64,000 nt of DNA, from contig NZ_KB891801.1 in NCBI RefSeq assembly GCF_000373565.1, positions 1 to 64,000 of the forward strand, written 5' to 3'. Every line of letters begins with the position of its first letter. Position 1 is the stretch's first letter. The DNA is from Streptomyces sp. HmicA12 (lineage in GTDB: Bacteria > Actinomycetota > Actinomycetes > Streptomycetales > Streptomycetaceae). A program made the translations under genes and the position numbers. Shown here in pieces: positions 15,873 through 24,239 of the stretch. The notes beneath the pieces were generated by a model that saw only the letters and a list, made by a program, of their open reading frames with translations, was not told where the DNA came from and searched no databases.

Positions 15873-17246
15873 CTACCGCAGCGCCGCGACCGCCGCCGAC
15901 AGGGCCGTCGCCACGTCGCCGAGCAGCGCGTGCTCCCCGTCGCGGACCACCACCCGGCCCCCCGCGATCACATCCGTCACATCCGCGGCGCTCGCCGCGA
16001 ACACCGCCGTCTCCGCGCCGAGGCGCGGCAGTGCGCCCACGGTGCGGACCGAGTCGAGGGTCACCGTCACCAGGTCGGCGATCGCGCCCGCCTCGATGAC
16101 GCCCGCGTCGTCCCAGCCGAGCGCCGCGTGCCCGTCGGCCGTGGCCGCGCGGAGCAGGGCGGCGGCCGTCCAGTGGCCACGGGTGCGGGACCGCAGGCGC
16201 TCGTTCAGCTCCATCGCGCGCGCCTCCTCGAACAGGTCGATCACCGCGTGGCTGTCCGAGCCGAGCGAGAGGGGCGAGCCCGCCCGCTGGAGCGCCACCG
16301 CCGGGCCGATGCCGTCGGCCAGGTCGCGTTCCGTGGTCGGGCACATGCAGGTACCGGTGGACGAGCCGCCGAGGAGAGCGATGTCCGCGTCCGTGAGGTG
16401 GGTGTTGTGGACGCCGGTGGTGCGGGCGCTCAACACCCCGTGTTCGGCGAGGAGTTGGGTGGGAGTGCAGCCGTGGGCCGCCTGGCACGCGTCGTTCTCG
16501 GCGGTCTGTTCCGAGAGGTGTACGTGGAGGGGGACCCGGCGGGACAACGCCCAGTCCGCCACCGTCGCCAGCTGGTCCGCGGGGACCGCCCGGACCGAGT
16601 GGATCGCCGCGCCGATCCTCGCGTGCGGCCGGTCCTTCAGCAGCGACGCGCGCTCGGCCCAGGCCTCCGTCGTGCCGTCCGAGAAGCGGAGCTGGTGGCG
16701 GTCGGGGGCCTTGCCGAAGCCGGAGGAGACGTAGGCCGTGTCGAGAAGGGTGAGGCGGATGCCCGCCTCGTCCGCCGCCGCGATCAGGGCCTCGCCCATC
16801 GCGTTCGGGTCCGCGTACGGGGTGCCGCCGGGCGCGTGGTGCACGTAGTGGAACTCGCCGACCGCGGTGATGCCGGCCAGCGCCATCTCTCCGTACACCG
16901 CGCGGGCGAGGGCGTGGTAGGTGTCCGGGGTGAGGCGGTCCGCGACGCCGTACATGACCTCGCGCCACGTCCAGAACGTGCCCGAGCCGACCTGCACCGT
17001 CGAGCGCAGCGCCCGGTGGAAGGCGTGGCTGTGGGCGTTGGCGAGGCCGGGGAGGGTGAGGCCGCGCAGGACCGTGGCGCCGGGGGGCGGAGCGGGGACG
17101 TCGGTGCGGACCGCGGCGATCCGGCCGTCGCGGGTCACGTCCACGGCCACGTCCGGCTCGACGTGCGTGCCGAGCCAGGCGTGCTCCAGCCAGTACGTCC
17201 TCGGCCGCTCGGTCGGATCGGTCCGCTCCGTCTGCTCCACCGTCAC
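15873..17246 (-). CDS. hutF: Formimidoylglutamate deiminase
   Basis: A 457-residue amidohydrolase converting N-formimino-L-glutamate to N-formyl-L-glutamate and ammonia. The zinc site is visible as HSHAFHRAL (about residues 73-81), with VHLSEQ, the HNTHLTD histidine and LGSDSHAVID aspartate downstream. Length and motifs fit HutF rather than guanine deaminase. Its GTG start overlaps the stop of the upstream M20 gene by four bases. Together these enzymes make the two-step formimino-to-formyl route of histidine breakdown. Confidence 0.93.
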   Translation of the reverse strand: MTVEQTERTDPTERPRTYWLEHAWLGTHVEPDVAVDVTRDGRIAAVRTDVPAPPPGATVLRGLTLPGLANAHSHAFHRALRSTVQVGSGTFWTWREVMYGVADRLTPDTYHALARAVYGEMALAGITAVGEFHYVHHAPGGTPYADPNAMGEALIAAADEAGIRLTLLDTAYVSSGFGKAPDRHQLRFSDGTTEAWAERASLLKDRPHARIGAAIHSVRAVPADQLATVADWALSRRVPLHVHLSEQTAENDACQAAHGCTPTQLLAEHGVLSARTTGVHNTHLTDADIALLGGSSTGTCMCPTTERDLADGIGPAVALQRAGSPLSLGSDSHAVIDLFEEARAMELNERLRSRTRGHWTAAALLRAATADGHAALGWDDAGVIEAGAIADLVTVTLDSVRTVGALPRLGAETAVFAASAADVTDVIAGGRVVVRDGEHALLGDVATALSAAVAALR

Positions 17247-18481
17247 TTGCAGGCCAGCCCTTCCAGTACGTCGGCCAGTGCGCGGACCCCGGCGACACAG
17301 TCGTCCTCGGCGGCGAACTCGGCCGGGGAGTGCGAGACGCCCGTGGGGTTGCGTACGAACAGCATGGCGGTGGGGATCGACGAGGCGAGGATTCCCGCGT
17401 CGTGTCCTGCCCCGGTGCCGAGCACGGGGATCTTCAGCTCCGACTCCGTGCCGAGAACGCGGGCCAGCTCGTCGCGCAGCGCGTGGTCGAACTCGACGAC
17501 CGGGGTGAAGGACTCGCGGGTGAGGGTCACGTCGATGCCGTGGGCCTCCCCGTACTCGCGGGCCGCCTTCTCGATCGCGGTGACCGTTCGGTCCAGCGCG
17601 TCCTGGTCGGCGGCGCGCGAGTCGAGCCAGCCGCGCACCATGGACGGGATGGCGTTGACGCCGTTCGGCTCGACCGCGATCTTGCCGAACGTGGCGACCG
17701 CGCCCGCCAGTCGCGCCTCGCGGCGGGCCGCCAGGACGGTCTCCGCGTAGCTCAGCATCGGGTCGCGGCGGTCGACCAGGCGGGTCGTGCCCGCGTGGTT
17801 GGCCTCGCCCGCGAAGTCGAAGCGCCAGCGGCCGTGCGGCCAGATGCTGCTGGCGATGCCGACCGCGTCACCGGACAGGTCGAGCGCCCTGCCCTGCTCC
17901 ACGTGGAGTTCGATGAACGCGCCGATGCGGGCGAGGCGTTCGGGGTCCGGGCCGATCGTCTCGGGGTCGTAGCCCGCGCGCTCCATCGCCTGCGGGAGCG
18001 TGATCCCGTCGGCGTCCGTCAGCTTGTACGCCGCCTCGCGGGTGAGGTGGCCGCCCGTGAGGCGGGAGCCCACGCAGGCCAGGCCGAAGCGGGCGCCCTC
18101 CTCGTCGCCGAAGTTGGTGACGGCGAAGGGCTTGGTGAACTCCGCTCCCCTGCGGCGGAGTTCGTCCAGTGCGGCGAAGGAGGAGACCACGCCGAGGGGG
18201 CCGTCGAAGGCGCCGCCGTCGGGCACCGAGTCCAGGTGGGATCCGGTGACGACGGCCCCGCCGGCCTCCGGGTCGCCGAGCCAGGCCCACTGGTTGCCGT
18301 TGCGGTCCAGCTCGTGGGTCAGGCCGCGGGACTCGGCCTGCTCCTTGAACCAGGCCCGGCAGTCGGCGTCGGCGCCGGTCCAGGCGTGGCGGCGGTAGCC
18401 GCGGGTGTCCTTGTCCCGGCCGATCGGGAGGAGGTCCTGCCACATCCGCAGGAAGCTCGGCGACTCGGGGGAAGCACTCAC
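17243..18481 (-). CDS. M20-family amidohydrolase (allantoate/N-carbamoyl amino acid hydrolase type)
   Basis: A 412-residue zinc peptidase-fold amidase of the AllC/HyuC/beta-ureidopropionase group. Metal ligands are seen in GSHLDSVPDGG, DEEGARFG and IELHVEQG, with the C-terminal GAGHDAGILA and GVSHSPAE. The GTG start at 18481 is chosen for a GAAGGAGA site; the upstream in-frame ATG would add a non-family tail. It is translationally coupled to hutF. In this setting it probably removes the formyl group of N-formylglutamate in place of HutG (inference). Allantoate hydrolysis is the annotation-style alternative, but no other ureide gene is present. Confidence 0.88.
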   Translation of the reverse strand: MSASPESPSFLRMWQDLLPIGRDKDTRGYRRHAWTGADADCRAWFKEQAESRGLTHELDRNGNQWAWLGDPEAGGAVVTGSHLDSVPDGGAFDGPLGVVSSFAALDELRRRGAEFTKPFAVTNFGDEEGARFGLACVGSRLTGGHLTREAAYKLTDADGITLPQAMERAGYDPETIGPDPERLARIGAFIELHVEQGRALDLSGDAVGIASSIWPHGRWRFDFAGEANHAGTTRLVDRRDPMLSYAETVLAARREARLAGAVATFGKIAVEPNGVNAIPSMVRGWLDSRAADQDALDRTVTAIEKAAREYGEAHGIDVTLTRESFTPVVEFDHALRDELARVLGTESELKIPVLGTGAGHDAGILASSIPTAMLFVRNPTGVSHSPAEFAAEDDCVAGVRALADVLEGLACK

Positions 18482-18951
18482 TTGCTGTCTCCTTCTCGGC
18501 GGGGTCCCGACACCGGCCTGCCTCCCGGTCCGCGTACGTCCATGAATGAAGTCCACGTGATGAATTCTCTATTCACATCCTGGCCATTTGAATAGGACTA
18601 GTCAACACCTCGCCGTGATGCCGCCGCACCGCGCGGGGGCGCGGCTCCGGGGCGTGGCCGGCGAGATCGTGATGCCCGTGGGCAGCGAGGAGACGGCCGA
18701 CGAGGCCGGGACGGCAGGGGCGCCGGCTGCGCGACGGCGCCAGGGACGCAGGGGGCGCGCGGGCGCCACAAGGGGCGCGCGTGGCCTGAACACCCCACTT
18801 TTCTCGGCGAGTTGGCGGATTCTAGCCCCTCGAAGAATGTTCCACTGGAAAATGCCAGAACGCTCACCAGGTCGCCGTACCGTGCGTAGCGTCTCCGTCA
18901 CACACGCATCAACGGTAGACGGATGTGGCGACCAGGTGGGGAGTTTCAGGC
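18482..18951. other. 470-bp region between the hut genes and roadblock cluster
   Basis: This holds the leftward hut promoter and the rightward roadblock-cluster promoter. An inverted repeat CTATTCA (18569-18575) and TGAATAG (18589-18595) lies about 90 bases before the M20 start, in a locally AT-rich stretch, and is a candidate operator. No hutU gene is present where I would expect one from S. coelicolor gene order. I see no coding sequence. Confidence 0.55.
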
Positions 18952-19365
18952 GTGCCCGGAATCGACGAGTGCCTGCTCGAGGTCATGCGACTGCCGGGGG
19001 CACGGGGCGCCTCCGTCGTCGACTGGACCAGCGGACTCGCGCTGGGCACCATCGGGGACTCGCCCAACGGGGACCACGAGGCCACCGCGACCGAGGCCGC
19101 GGAACTGGCCCGGCTGGCCGCCGAGCACCGGGCCTTCGCCCCCGCCGACGGCAACGACTGGACCCAGGGCACCGCGGGCGACAAGACACCGCCCGTCGAG
19201 GACGTCATCGTCACCAGCCGTGACGGATACCACCTGCTGCGCTTCGTGCCGACCACCTTCGACAGCAGCGTTTTCGTGCACCTGTGGCTCGATCGCGACG
19301 AGGGCAATCTCGCCCTCGCCCGAATACGCCTCGCCGACCTCGCCGACCGCCTGGTGCTGGGATGA
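18952..19365 (+). CDS. Roadblock/LC7-like protein
   Basis: A 137-residue protein and first gene of a four-gene cluster. The segment GASVVDWTSGLALGTIG is nearly the same as ASAAALVDYTSGMALGTIG in the fourth gene, and the C-terminal half (LWLDRDEGNLALARIRL) also matches it, so the two are paralogues of a roadblock-type fold. The GTG at 18952 is used because GGGGAG sits 8 bases upstream. The stop overlaps the next ATG. Roadblock proteins usually regulate small GTPases, but none is encoded here. Confidence 0.72.
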   Translation: MPGIDECLLEVMRLPGARGASVVDWTSGLALGTIGDSPNGDHEATATEAAELARLAAEHRAFAPADGNDWTQGTAGDKTPPVEDVIVTSRDGYHLLRFVPTTFDSSVFVHLWLDRDEGNLALARIRLADLADRLVLG

Positions 19366-20135
19366 ACGCCCCACCCGCGCCCCCCGGCGTCTCCCCGATG
19401 CTCAGCCGGCTCGCCGACGAGCAGGCCACCGGAGCGCTGATCCGCGAGCACGGCACCCTCTACCTCGCCGACGGCCGGATCGTGCACGCCGAGTCCCCCG
19501 TGACACCGGGCATGGACGTGCTGCTCACCGCGGGCGGCGCCCTGCACGCCGACCGCTGGTGGGAGGCCGTCGACCGGGCCGGGGCCCGGCACCGCGTCGG
19601 GCGGTACCTGGTCGAGCAGGGACGGCTGACCGACGGCGCGCTCGAACTCTGCCATCTGGGAGCCCTGTTCGACGCCGCGTACTTCACCCTCGCGCCGAGC
19701 AGCGGGCCGACCCGGTTCCGGTACGGGGTCTCGCACTGGTTCGGAGCGGTGCGCCCGGTGCCGGTCGCGGCCGTCGAGCGGGAGACGATGCGCCGCCGCG
19801 ACCTGCTGCAGCGGATCTGGCCCGAGCCCGACACCGACACGGCTCCGCTCACCCGGGCCGCGCCGCCCGACATCCGGGTGCCGCCGCGCCGGCGCCGGGT
19901 GCTCGACCTGGTCGACGGCGAGCGCACCGCGTCCCAGATCGCGCTCGCCCTCGGCAGGCCCGCCTTCCACACCCTGGTGGATCTGCGCCGGCTCGCCGCG
20001 GGCGGCCTGGTGACCACCGCGCCCCCGGCCGAGCCGGTCACCGCCGCCCCGCCCGAGTGGCTGGCGCGGGCCACCGTGGACGACCCCGACGTGGCCCTGC
20101 TGCGCCGCCTGCGCAACGCCCTGGAGGCCCTGTGA
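19362..20135 (+). CDS. PATAN (DUF4388)-like protein with C-terminal winged helix
   Basis: A 257-residue protein. Residues about 10-115 show the DUF4388/PATAN pattern (LADEQATGALIREHGTLYLADGRIVHAES). Residues about 185-225 look like a winged-helix domain (RRRVLDLVDGERTASQIALALGRPAFHTLVDLRRLAAGGLV). PATAN domains are known from signalling proteins together with roadblock and GTPase modules. It is translationally coupled to the first gene by an ATGA overlap. A switch or scaffold role is inference. Confidence 0.7.
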   Translation: MNAPPAPPGVSPMLSRLADEQATGALIREHGTLYLADGRIVHAESPVTPGMDVLLTAGGALHADRWWEAVDRAGARHRVGRYLVEQGRLTDGALELCHLGALFDAAYFTLAPSSGPTRFRYGVSHWFGAVRPVPVAAVERETMRRRDLLQRIWPEPDTDTAPLTRAAPPDIRVPPRRRRVLDLVDGERTASQIALALGRPAFHTLVDLRRLAAGGLVTTAPPAEPVTAAPPEWLARATVDDPDVALLRRLRNALEAL

Positions 20136-20203
20136 TCCGCCTCAGGCGCAGCAGCACACGAGGCTCCTCCGAACGCTCCGCAAGCCCTGAAGGGAGACCG
20201 CCG

Positions 20204-20818
20204 ATGGCGGACGAGGCCGAAGTCCTCGGCGAACTACAGCGGTTGAGGGTCCGGGTGCCCCAGGTCACGGGGGCGCTCGCGGCCAGCGTCGACGGGCTCG
20301 TACTCGCCCAGGACACCCCCAATGTCGAACCGGAGGGGGTGGCCGCGCTGACCGCCGCCGCACTCGGTGTCGCCCAGCGCCTCGCGGACGCCACCGGGCA
20401 GGGCGCCTTCCGGGAACTCCTGGTCCGCGGCGAGGACGGCTACGTCGCCACGTACGCCGCCGGGGACCAGGCGGTCCTCACCCTGCTCGCCGAGGACCGG
20501 GTCAACGTCGGACGGCTCCACCTGGAGGGCCGCAGGGCCGGCTCCCGGGTCGGTGATCTCGTCGCCGAGGCGGCGGCCGAAGCGCCCGAACCGTTGGTGC
20601 GCACCCGTGGCAGGTCCCGGGCCCGCACCGGCACGGCCACGGGTCCGGGCGTCGTCCCGGCGGATCCGGCGACCACCGACAGCGGGCTGCCGGTCCGGGC
20701 GGCGAACCGCCCGGACACGACCAACCGCCCGGACACGACCAACCGCTCCGACGCGGCCAAACGGTCCGAGGTGACCAAGCACCCCGAGCCCAAGCTGCAG
20801 CCCAGAACGGCCCGTTGA
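20204..20818 (+). CDS. Roadblock/LC7-like protein with repetitive C-terminal tail
   Basis: A 204-residue protein. Its N-terminal 115 residues form a roadblock-like domain (LQRLRVRVPQVTGALAASVDGLVLAQDT). A disordered, basic tail has 6-residue repeats (RPDTTN, RPDTTN, RSDAAK, RSEVTK) encoded by 18-base tandem repeats at 20705-20776. The ATG at 20204 follows an AAGGGAGA site; a GTG at 20132 overlapping the previous stop is the alternative start. It resembles MglB-type regulators of Ras-like GTPases by fold, without a GTPase partner in the window. Confidence 0.72.
   Translation: MADEAEVLGELQRLRVRVPQVTGALAASVDGLVLAQDTPNVEPEGVAALTAAALGVAQRLADATGQGAFRELLVRGEDGYVATYAAGDQAVLTLLAEDRVNVGRLHLEGRRAGSRVGDLVAEAAAEAPEPLVRTRGRSRARTGTATGPGVVPADPATTDSGLPVRAANRPDTTNRPDTTNRSDAAKRSEVTKHPEPKLQPRTAR
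20705..20776 (+). repeat. 18-bp coding tandem repeats
   Basis: Two perfect copies (20705-20722 and 20723-20740) and two diverged copies follow in frame in the tail of the roadblock protein, giving RPDTTN-type hexapeptides. Such repeats can vary in copy number between strains. Confidence 0.8.
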
Positions 20819-20932
20819 CGGCCGGACAGCCCTGAAGAACCTGAAGTCCTGAAGTCCTGAAGAACACCGTCACACAGCGGTACAGCGCCACAGCCACACA
20901 GCGACAGCTGCACACGAAAGGGAATCATCACC

Positions 20933-21307
20933 ATGGCCAACACCGAGACAGCCCTCAAGGACGCGGTCGCCTCCATCGAGGGCGCCAGCGCTGCCGCGCT
21001 GGTCGACTACACCAGCGGCATGGCCCTCGGGACGATCGGCGGCTCCAAGTCGTTCGACCTGGAGGTCGCGGCGGCCGGCAACACCGACGTCGTCCGCGCC
21101 AAGCTGCGCACCATGGAGCACCTCGGCCTCAAGGACGAGATCGAGGACATCCTGATCACGCTCAACACCCAGTACCACCTGATCCGCCTGATCAAAGGGC
21201 GCGGCGGCAACGGCCTGTTCCTCTATCTGGTGCTCGACTCCTCGCGCGCCAACCTCGCGATGGCCCGCCACCAGCTGAAGAAGATCGAGGCCGACCTGGA
21301 GGTCTGA
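20933..21307 (+). CDS. Roadblock/LC7-like protein
   Basis: A 124-residue single-domain protein with a good AAAGGGAA site. It is paralogous to the first gene of the cluster (shared VDYTSGMALGTIGG and LVLDSSRANLAMARHQL). A 114-base gap separates it from the previous gene, so it may have its own promoter. Proteins like this form dimers that modulate small GTPases. It completes a cluster of three roadblock-fold proteins plus a PATAN protein. Confidence 0.75.
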   Translation: MANTETALKDAVASIEGASAAALVDYTSGMALGTIGGSKSFDLEVAAAGNTDVVRAKLRTMEHLGLKDEIEDILITLNTQYHLIRLIKGRGGNGLFLYLVLDSSRANLAMARHQLKKIEADLEV

Positions 21308-21324
21308 GCCTCACACCCCTCGGG

Positions 21325-21897
21325 TCAGTGGCGCCGCGCCCCACCGGGCGCGGCGTCCCCCGCGGCCGGTCCGGTCGCGCGGTATCCCCTGACCTGCTTG
21401 CCGACGGGCGCGCCCGCGCGCGGTCCGAGCCAGTCCACGCGCAGCCACACCAGCGTCTGCGCACCCCGCTCCCGCCGCCCCAGCCAGGCGGCCTTCAGCC
21501 ACAGCCCGGCGCCCGCACCGGCCAGCGTCATCCCGCCCGCGGCGGGCACGGCGAACGCGCTGCCGACGGCCGCGAGGAACCCGAGCAGCAGCCACCAGCG
21601 GTGCCCGCGGCGCCAGTTGCGCACGGTGACGGCACGGTCCTGGAGGACGTCGTGCTTGCCGGCGCGCGTGGCGTCCCGCGTCAGTTCGAGATACCGCCTG
21701 CGACGGCTGTACGCCACCCAGAGCGCGGCCGCGACGCACAGCAGGGCGCCCGCCATCACGCCGATCCGGCGCCCGGTGAAGCCGCCGGGCAGCACCCCGA
21801 TCCCGGCCGCGAGCACCCCGAGCCACCACAGCGGGGCGGCTCCCGCCCGCACCACGACGGCCGTCCTGACCAGCCCCTGAGCTCCGCGTGTCACCAC
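21325..21897 (-). CDS. Integral membrane protein, unknown function
   Basis: About 190 residues with four predicted membrane helices (roughly 20-40, 45-62, 99-115, 118-134), arranged as two hairpins around a basic cytoplasmic loop (YSRRRRYLELTRD), and a hydrophilic C-terminal tail. A GGAGGGAG site precedes two adjacent GTG codons (21897 and 21894), and the second has the better spacing. It is convergent with the roadblock cluster. I do not recognise the family. Confidence 0.75.
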   Translation of the reverse strand: MVTRGAQGLVRTAVVVRAGAAPLWWLGVLAAGIGVLPGGFTGRRIGVMAGALLCVAAALWVAYSRRRRYLELTRDATRAGKHDVLQDRAVTVRNWRRGHRWWLLLGFLAAVGSAFAVPAAGGMTLAGAGAGLWLKAAWLGRRERGAQTLVWLRVDWLGPRAGAPVGKQVRGYRATGPAAGDAAPGGARRH

Positions 21898-21967
21898 TGC
21901 TCCCTCCGCCTCGTCGCGGGGAGAGTAATGCCCGTGTCTGAGGACTGCCTGAGAGCACCGGTCCGGC

Positions 21968-22822
21968 TCAGGAAACCCCGGTCGCCGCCCAGCTGGCCAG
22001 CAGCCGCAGCCGCTCCTCCGTCGGCGAACCCGGCTCCGGCGTGTACACCACCAGCGCCTGGTCCGGCTCCCCGGACACCGTCAACGTCTCGTACGGCAGG
22101 GCGAGTTCACCCACCACCGGGTGCAGCATCCGCTTCGCCCCGTGCGTCTTCTCCTTCACCTGGTGATCCGCCCACAGCCGCCGGAAGTCCTCACTGGCGA
22201 GGGACAACTCGCCGATCAGGCGGGCGAGTTGCGGATCCCGGGAATGCGTCCCGGCATCGAGGCGCAGATACGCCACCGTCTCCGCCGCGACCGCCGCCCA
22301 GTCCGGGTACAGCTCGCGCGCGGCGGGTTCGAGGAACACCTGCCGCGGCATGTTCCGCGCCTTGGGCGTCATGCGCGAGAACCCGAGCAGGGCGTCACCG
22401 AGCGCGTTCCACGCGAGGACGTCCATGCGCCGCCCGAGGACGAACGCGGGCGCCTTCTCGATCGTGTCGAGCAGCAGCCGCAGGCCCGGCCGCACCCGCT
22501 GCCCCGCGGGCCGCCCGGCCGTCCGGCGCCGCGTCTCGTCGGGCCGCGCCACCGACCGAAGGTACGCCTGCTCGGTCTCGTCGAGCCTCAAGACCCGTCC
22601 CACAGCGTCCAGTACGGCGTCGGAGACGGAAGGACCGCGCCCCTGCTCCAGGCGGATGTAGTAGTCGACGCTGACCCCGGCGAGCTGCGCGACCTCCTCG
22701 CGCCGCAGCCCCGGCACCCGCCGCCGCCCGTGTCCGGGCAGTCCCACCTCCTCGGGCCGGACGCGGGCACGCCGCGACCGCAAGAAGTCCCCTATGCCGC
22801 CCAGGTCTTGCCGCTCTTCCAT
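21968..22822 (-). CDS. XRE-family regulator with MmyB-like ligand-binding domain
   Basis: A 284-residue repressor-type protein. The helix-turn-helix (LRREEVAQLAGVSVDYYIRLEQGRGPSVS) lies around residues 40-70, and the C-terminal MmyB-like domain (residues about 105-275) is the fold that binds fatty acid-like ligands in this family. The start MEERQD at 22822 is used; an in-frame start 33 bases upstream is less likely. It diverges from a short-chain dehydrogenase gene, a very common pairing in which the regulator controls the dehydrogenase. Confidence 0.88.
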   Translation of the reverse strand: MEERQDLGGIGDFLRSRRARVRPEEVGLPGHGRRRVPGLRREEVAQLAGVSVDYYIRLEQGRGPSVSDAVLDAVGRVLRLDETEQAYLRSVARPDETRRRTAGRPAGQRVRPGLRLLLDTIEKAPAFVLGRRMDVLAWNALGDALLGFSRMTPKARNMPRQVFLEPAARELYPDWAAVAAETVAYLRLDAGTHSRDPQLARLIGELSLASEDFRRLWADHQVKEKTHGAKRMLHPVVGELALPYETLTVSGEPDQALVVYTPEPGSPTEERLRLLASWAATGVS

Positions 22823-22863
22823 GCGTCCGATCCTAGGCACGCGCCGCGTTCGCATCCTGGTAC

Positions 22864-22888
22864 TGCTGAACCCAGGAAAGGCTCAGCA
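22864..22888. promoter_or_regulatory. Candidate operator between the XRE regulator and dehydrogenase
   Basis: TGCTGA (22864-22869) and TCAGCA (22883-22888) form an inverted repeat in the 100-base divergent promoter region. It probably overlaps the dehydrogenase promoter, consistent with repression by the adjacent regulator. This is inferred from position. Confidence 0.4.
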
Positions 22889-22925
22889 CTGGGTAGCGCG
22901 TCCGCCCCGCACCACAGTGATGCCC

Positions 22926-23708
22926 ATGACGAACACACACCCCGCCTCGCCCTACGCCTCGCTCGCCGGCCGCACCGCGGTCATCACCGGAGCCGCCAGC
23001 GGCATGGGCGAGGCCACGGCCCGCCTGCTCGCCGCGCACGGCACCCGGGTCGCGCTGCTCGCCCGCCGCGAGGAGCGCCTCAAGGACCTCGCCGCGCAGA
23101 TCGAGGCGGACGGCGGACAGGCCCTGCCGCTCGCCACGGACATCACGGACCAGGCCTCGGTCGACGCGGCGGCCGACGCCGTCCACGCCGCGTACGGGCA
23201 GGTCGACCTGGTCGTGAACGCGGCGGGCGTGATGCTCCCGAACCCGATCACCGAGGGCCGGGCCGACGAGTGGCAGCGCATGCTCGACACGAACGTGACC
23301 GGCGCGCTGCGCGTGATCCGCGCCTTCACCCCCGACCTGATCGCGACGGCCCAGGCGGGCGGCACCGCGGACCTGGTCGACATCTCCTCGATCGGCGCGC
23401 ACGTCCCGTTCCCCCACTACGCGGTGTACGGGGCGACGAAGGCGGCCCTGACGTACCTCTCCCAGTCGCTGCGCACCGAACTGGGCCCACGCGACGTCCG
23501 CGTCACCAACATCGAACCGGGCCTGACCGACTCGGAGCTGGCGTCCCACGTCGACAACGCGGATCTCTCGGCCGATCTGGACGGCATGTTCGAGGCCCTC
23601 ATCGGCCTCACGTCGCACGACATCGCGGACCTGATCGCGTACACGACGAGCCGCCCCCGCCACGTGAACCTGCGCCAGGCCGTCGTCCTGCCGACGCGGC
23701 AGGCGTGA
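22926..23708 (+). CDS. Short-chain dehydrogenase/reductase
   Basis: A 260-residue classical SDR. The nucleotide motif TGAASGMG (TGxxxGxG), the NAAG motif, the catalytic serine in SSIGA and YxxxK as YGATK are all present. The basic residue after strand 2 (LARREERL) suggests NADPH use. No strong ribosome site is seen; ATG at 22920 or 22926 are both possible. Its substrate is unknown. Control by the divergent XRE regulator is likely. Confidence 0.9.
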   Translation: MTNTHPASPYASLAGRTAVITGAASGMGEATARLLAAHGTRVALLARREERLKDLAAQIEADGGQALPLATDITDQASVDAAADAVHAAYGQVDLVVNAAGVMLPNPITEGRADEWQRMLDTNVTGALRVIRAFTPDLIATAQAGGTADLVDISSIGAHVPFPHYAVYGATKAALTYLSQSLRTELGPRDVRVTNIEPGLTDSELASHVDNADLSADLDGMFEALIGLTSHDIADLIAYTTSRPRHVNLRQAVVLPTRQA

Positions 23709-23709
23709 G

Positions 23710-24174
23710 CTACCCCTCCCAGTCGGACGGCTCCCGCGGCTCACGCCGGCGCCGCGGCCGGACGCCCGCGTGCAGCGCGTTCACCCCGACGATCCCGCCC
23801 CAGGCGATGAGCAGCCCGGGCAGGTCCGCGTTGACCACGCCGATCGCGGACAGCGGGATCGCGAGGACGAGCGAGACGACCGCGAAGCCGAAGCGCTCGC
23901 CCCAGCTGTCGCCGGAGGCGCGGCCGCCGCGGGCGCCGCGCGCCAGGACCATCTGGTGCTCGGCGAGCTGGCGCCGCACCCGGCGGTCGACGACGGAGTC
24001 GAGGCGCTGGTCGACCTTGTCGAGGAACGAGTCGACGAGCGCCGACTCGTACTCCTCGCCCAGCTCTCTGCGGGCCTGCAGGGCGGCGTCGAGCTCCTTC
24101 TTGAGTTCGGCGTCCCCGAGGTCTCCGGGATCTCCGGCGGATACGACATCGCGTGCGCGTTCGCGGGCTTCCAT
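23710..24174 (-). CDS. Small integral membrane protein with coiled-coil N-terminus
   Basis: A 154-residue protein with an N-terminal hydrophilic helical region (about 25-78, rich in Glu/Leu/Arg), two membrane helices (about 95-113 and 117-133) and a basic tail. It is convergent with the dehydrogenase gene, the two stop codons being one base apart. I do not recognise a function. Confidence 0.75.
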   Translation of the reverse strand: MEARERARDVVSAGDPGDLGDAELKKELDAALQARRELGEEYESALVDSFLDKVDQRLDSVVDRRVRRQLAEHQMVLARGARGGRASGDSWGERFGFAVVSLVLAIPLSAIGVVNADLPGLLIAWGGIVGVNALHAGVRPRRRREPREPSDWEG

Positions 24175-24239
24175 ACCCTCGAACGGTACGGAGCCGGAGA
24201 CCCGGACGCAGTGGGGCTAACCCCCCTCTTGGCCGGCCC

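Noticed and set aside
14377..17298. A 973-codon reverse frame across hutI and hutF
   Set aside because: It has Pro/Arg/Gly-rich shadow composition, while the overlapping hut frames have full family motifs.
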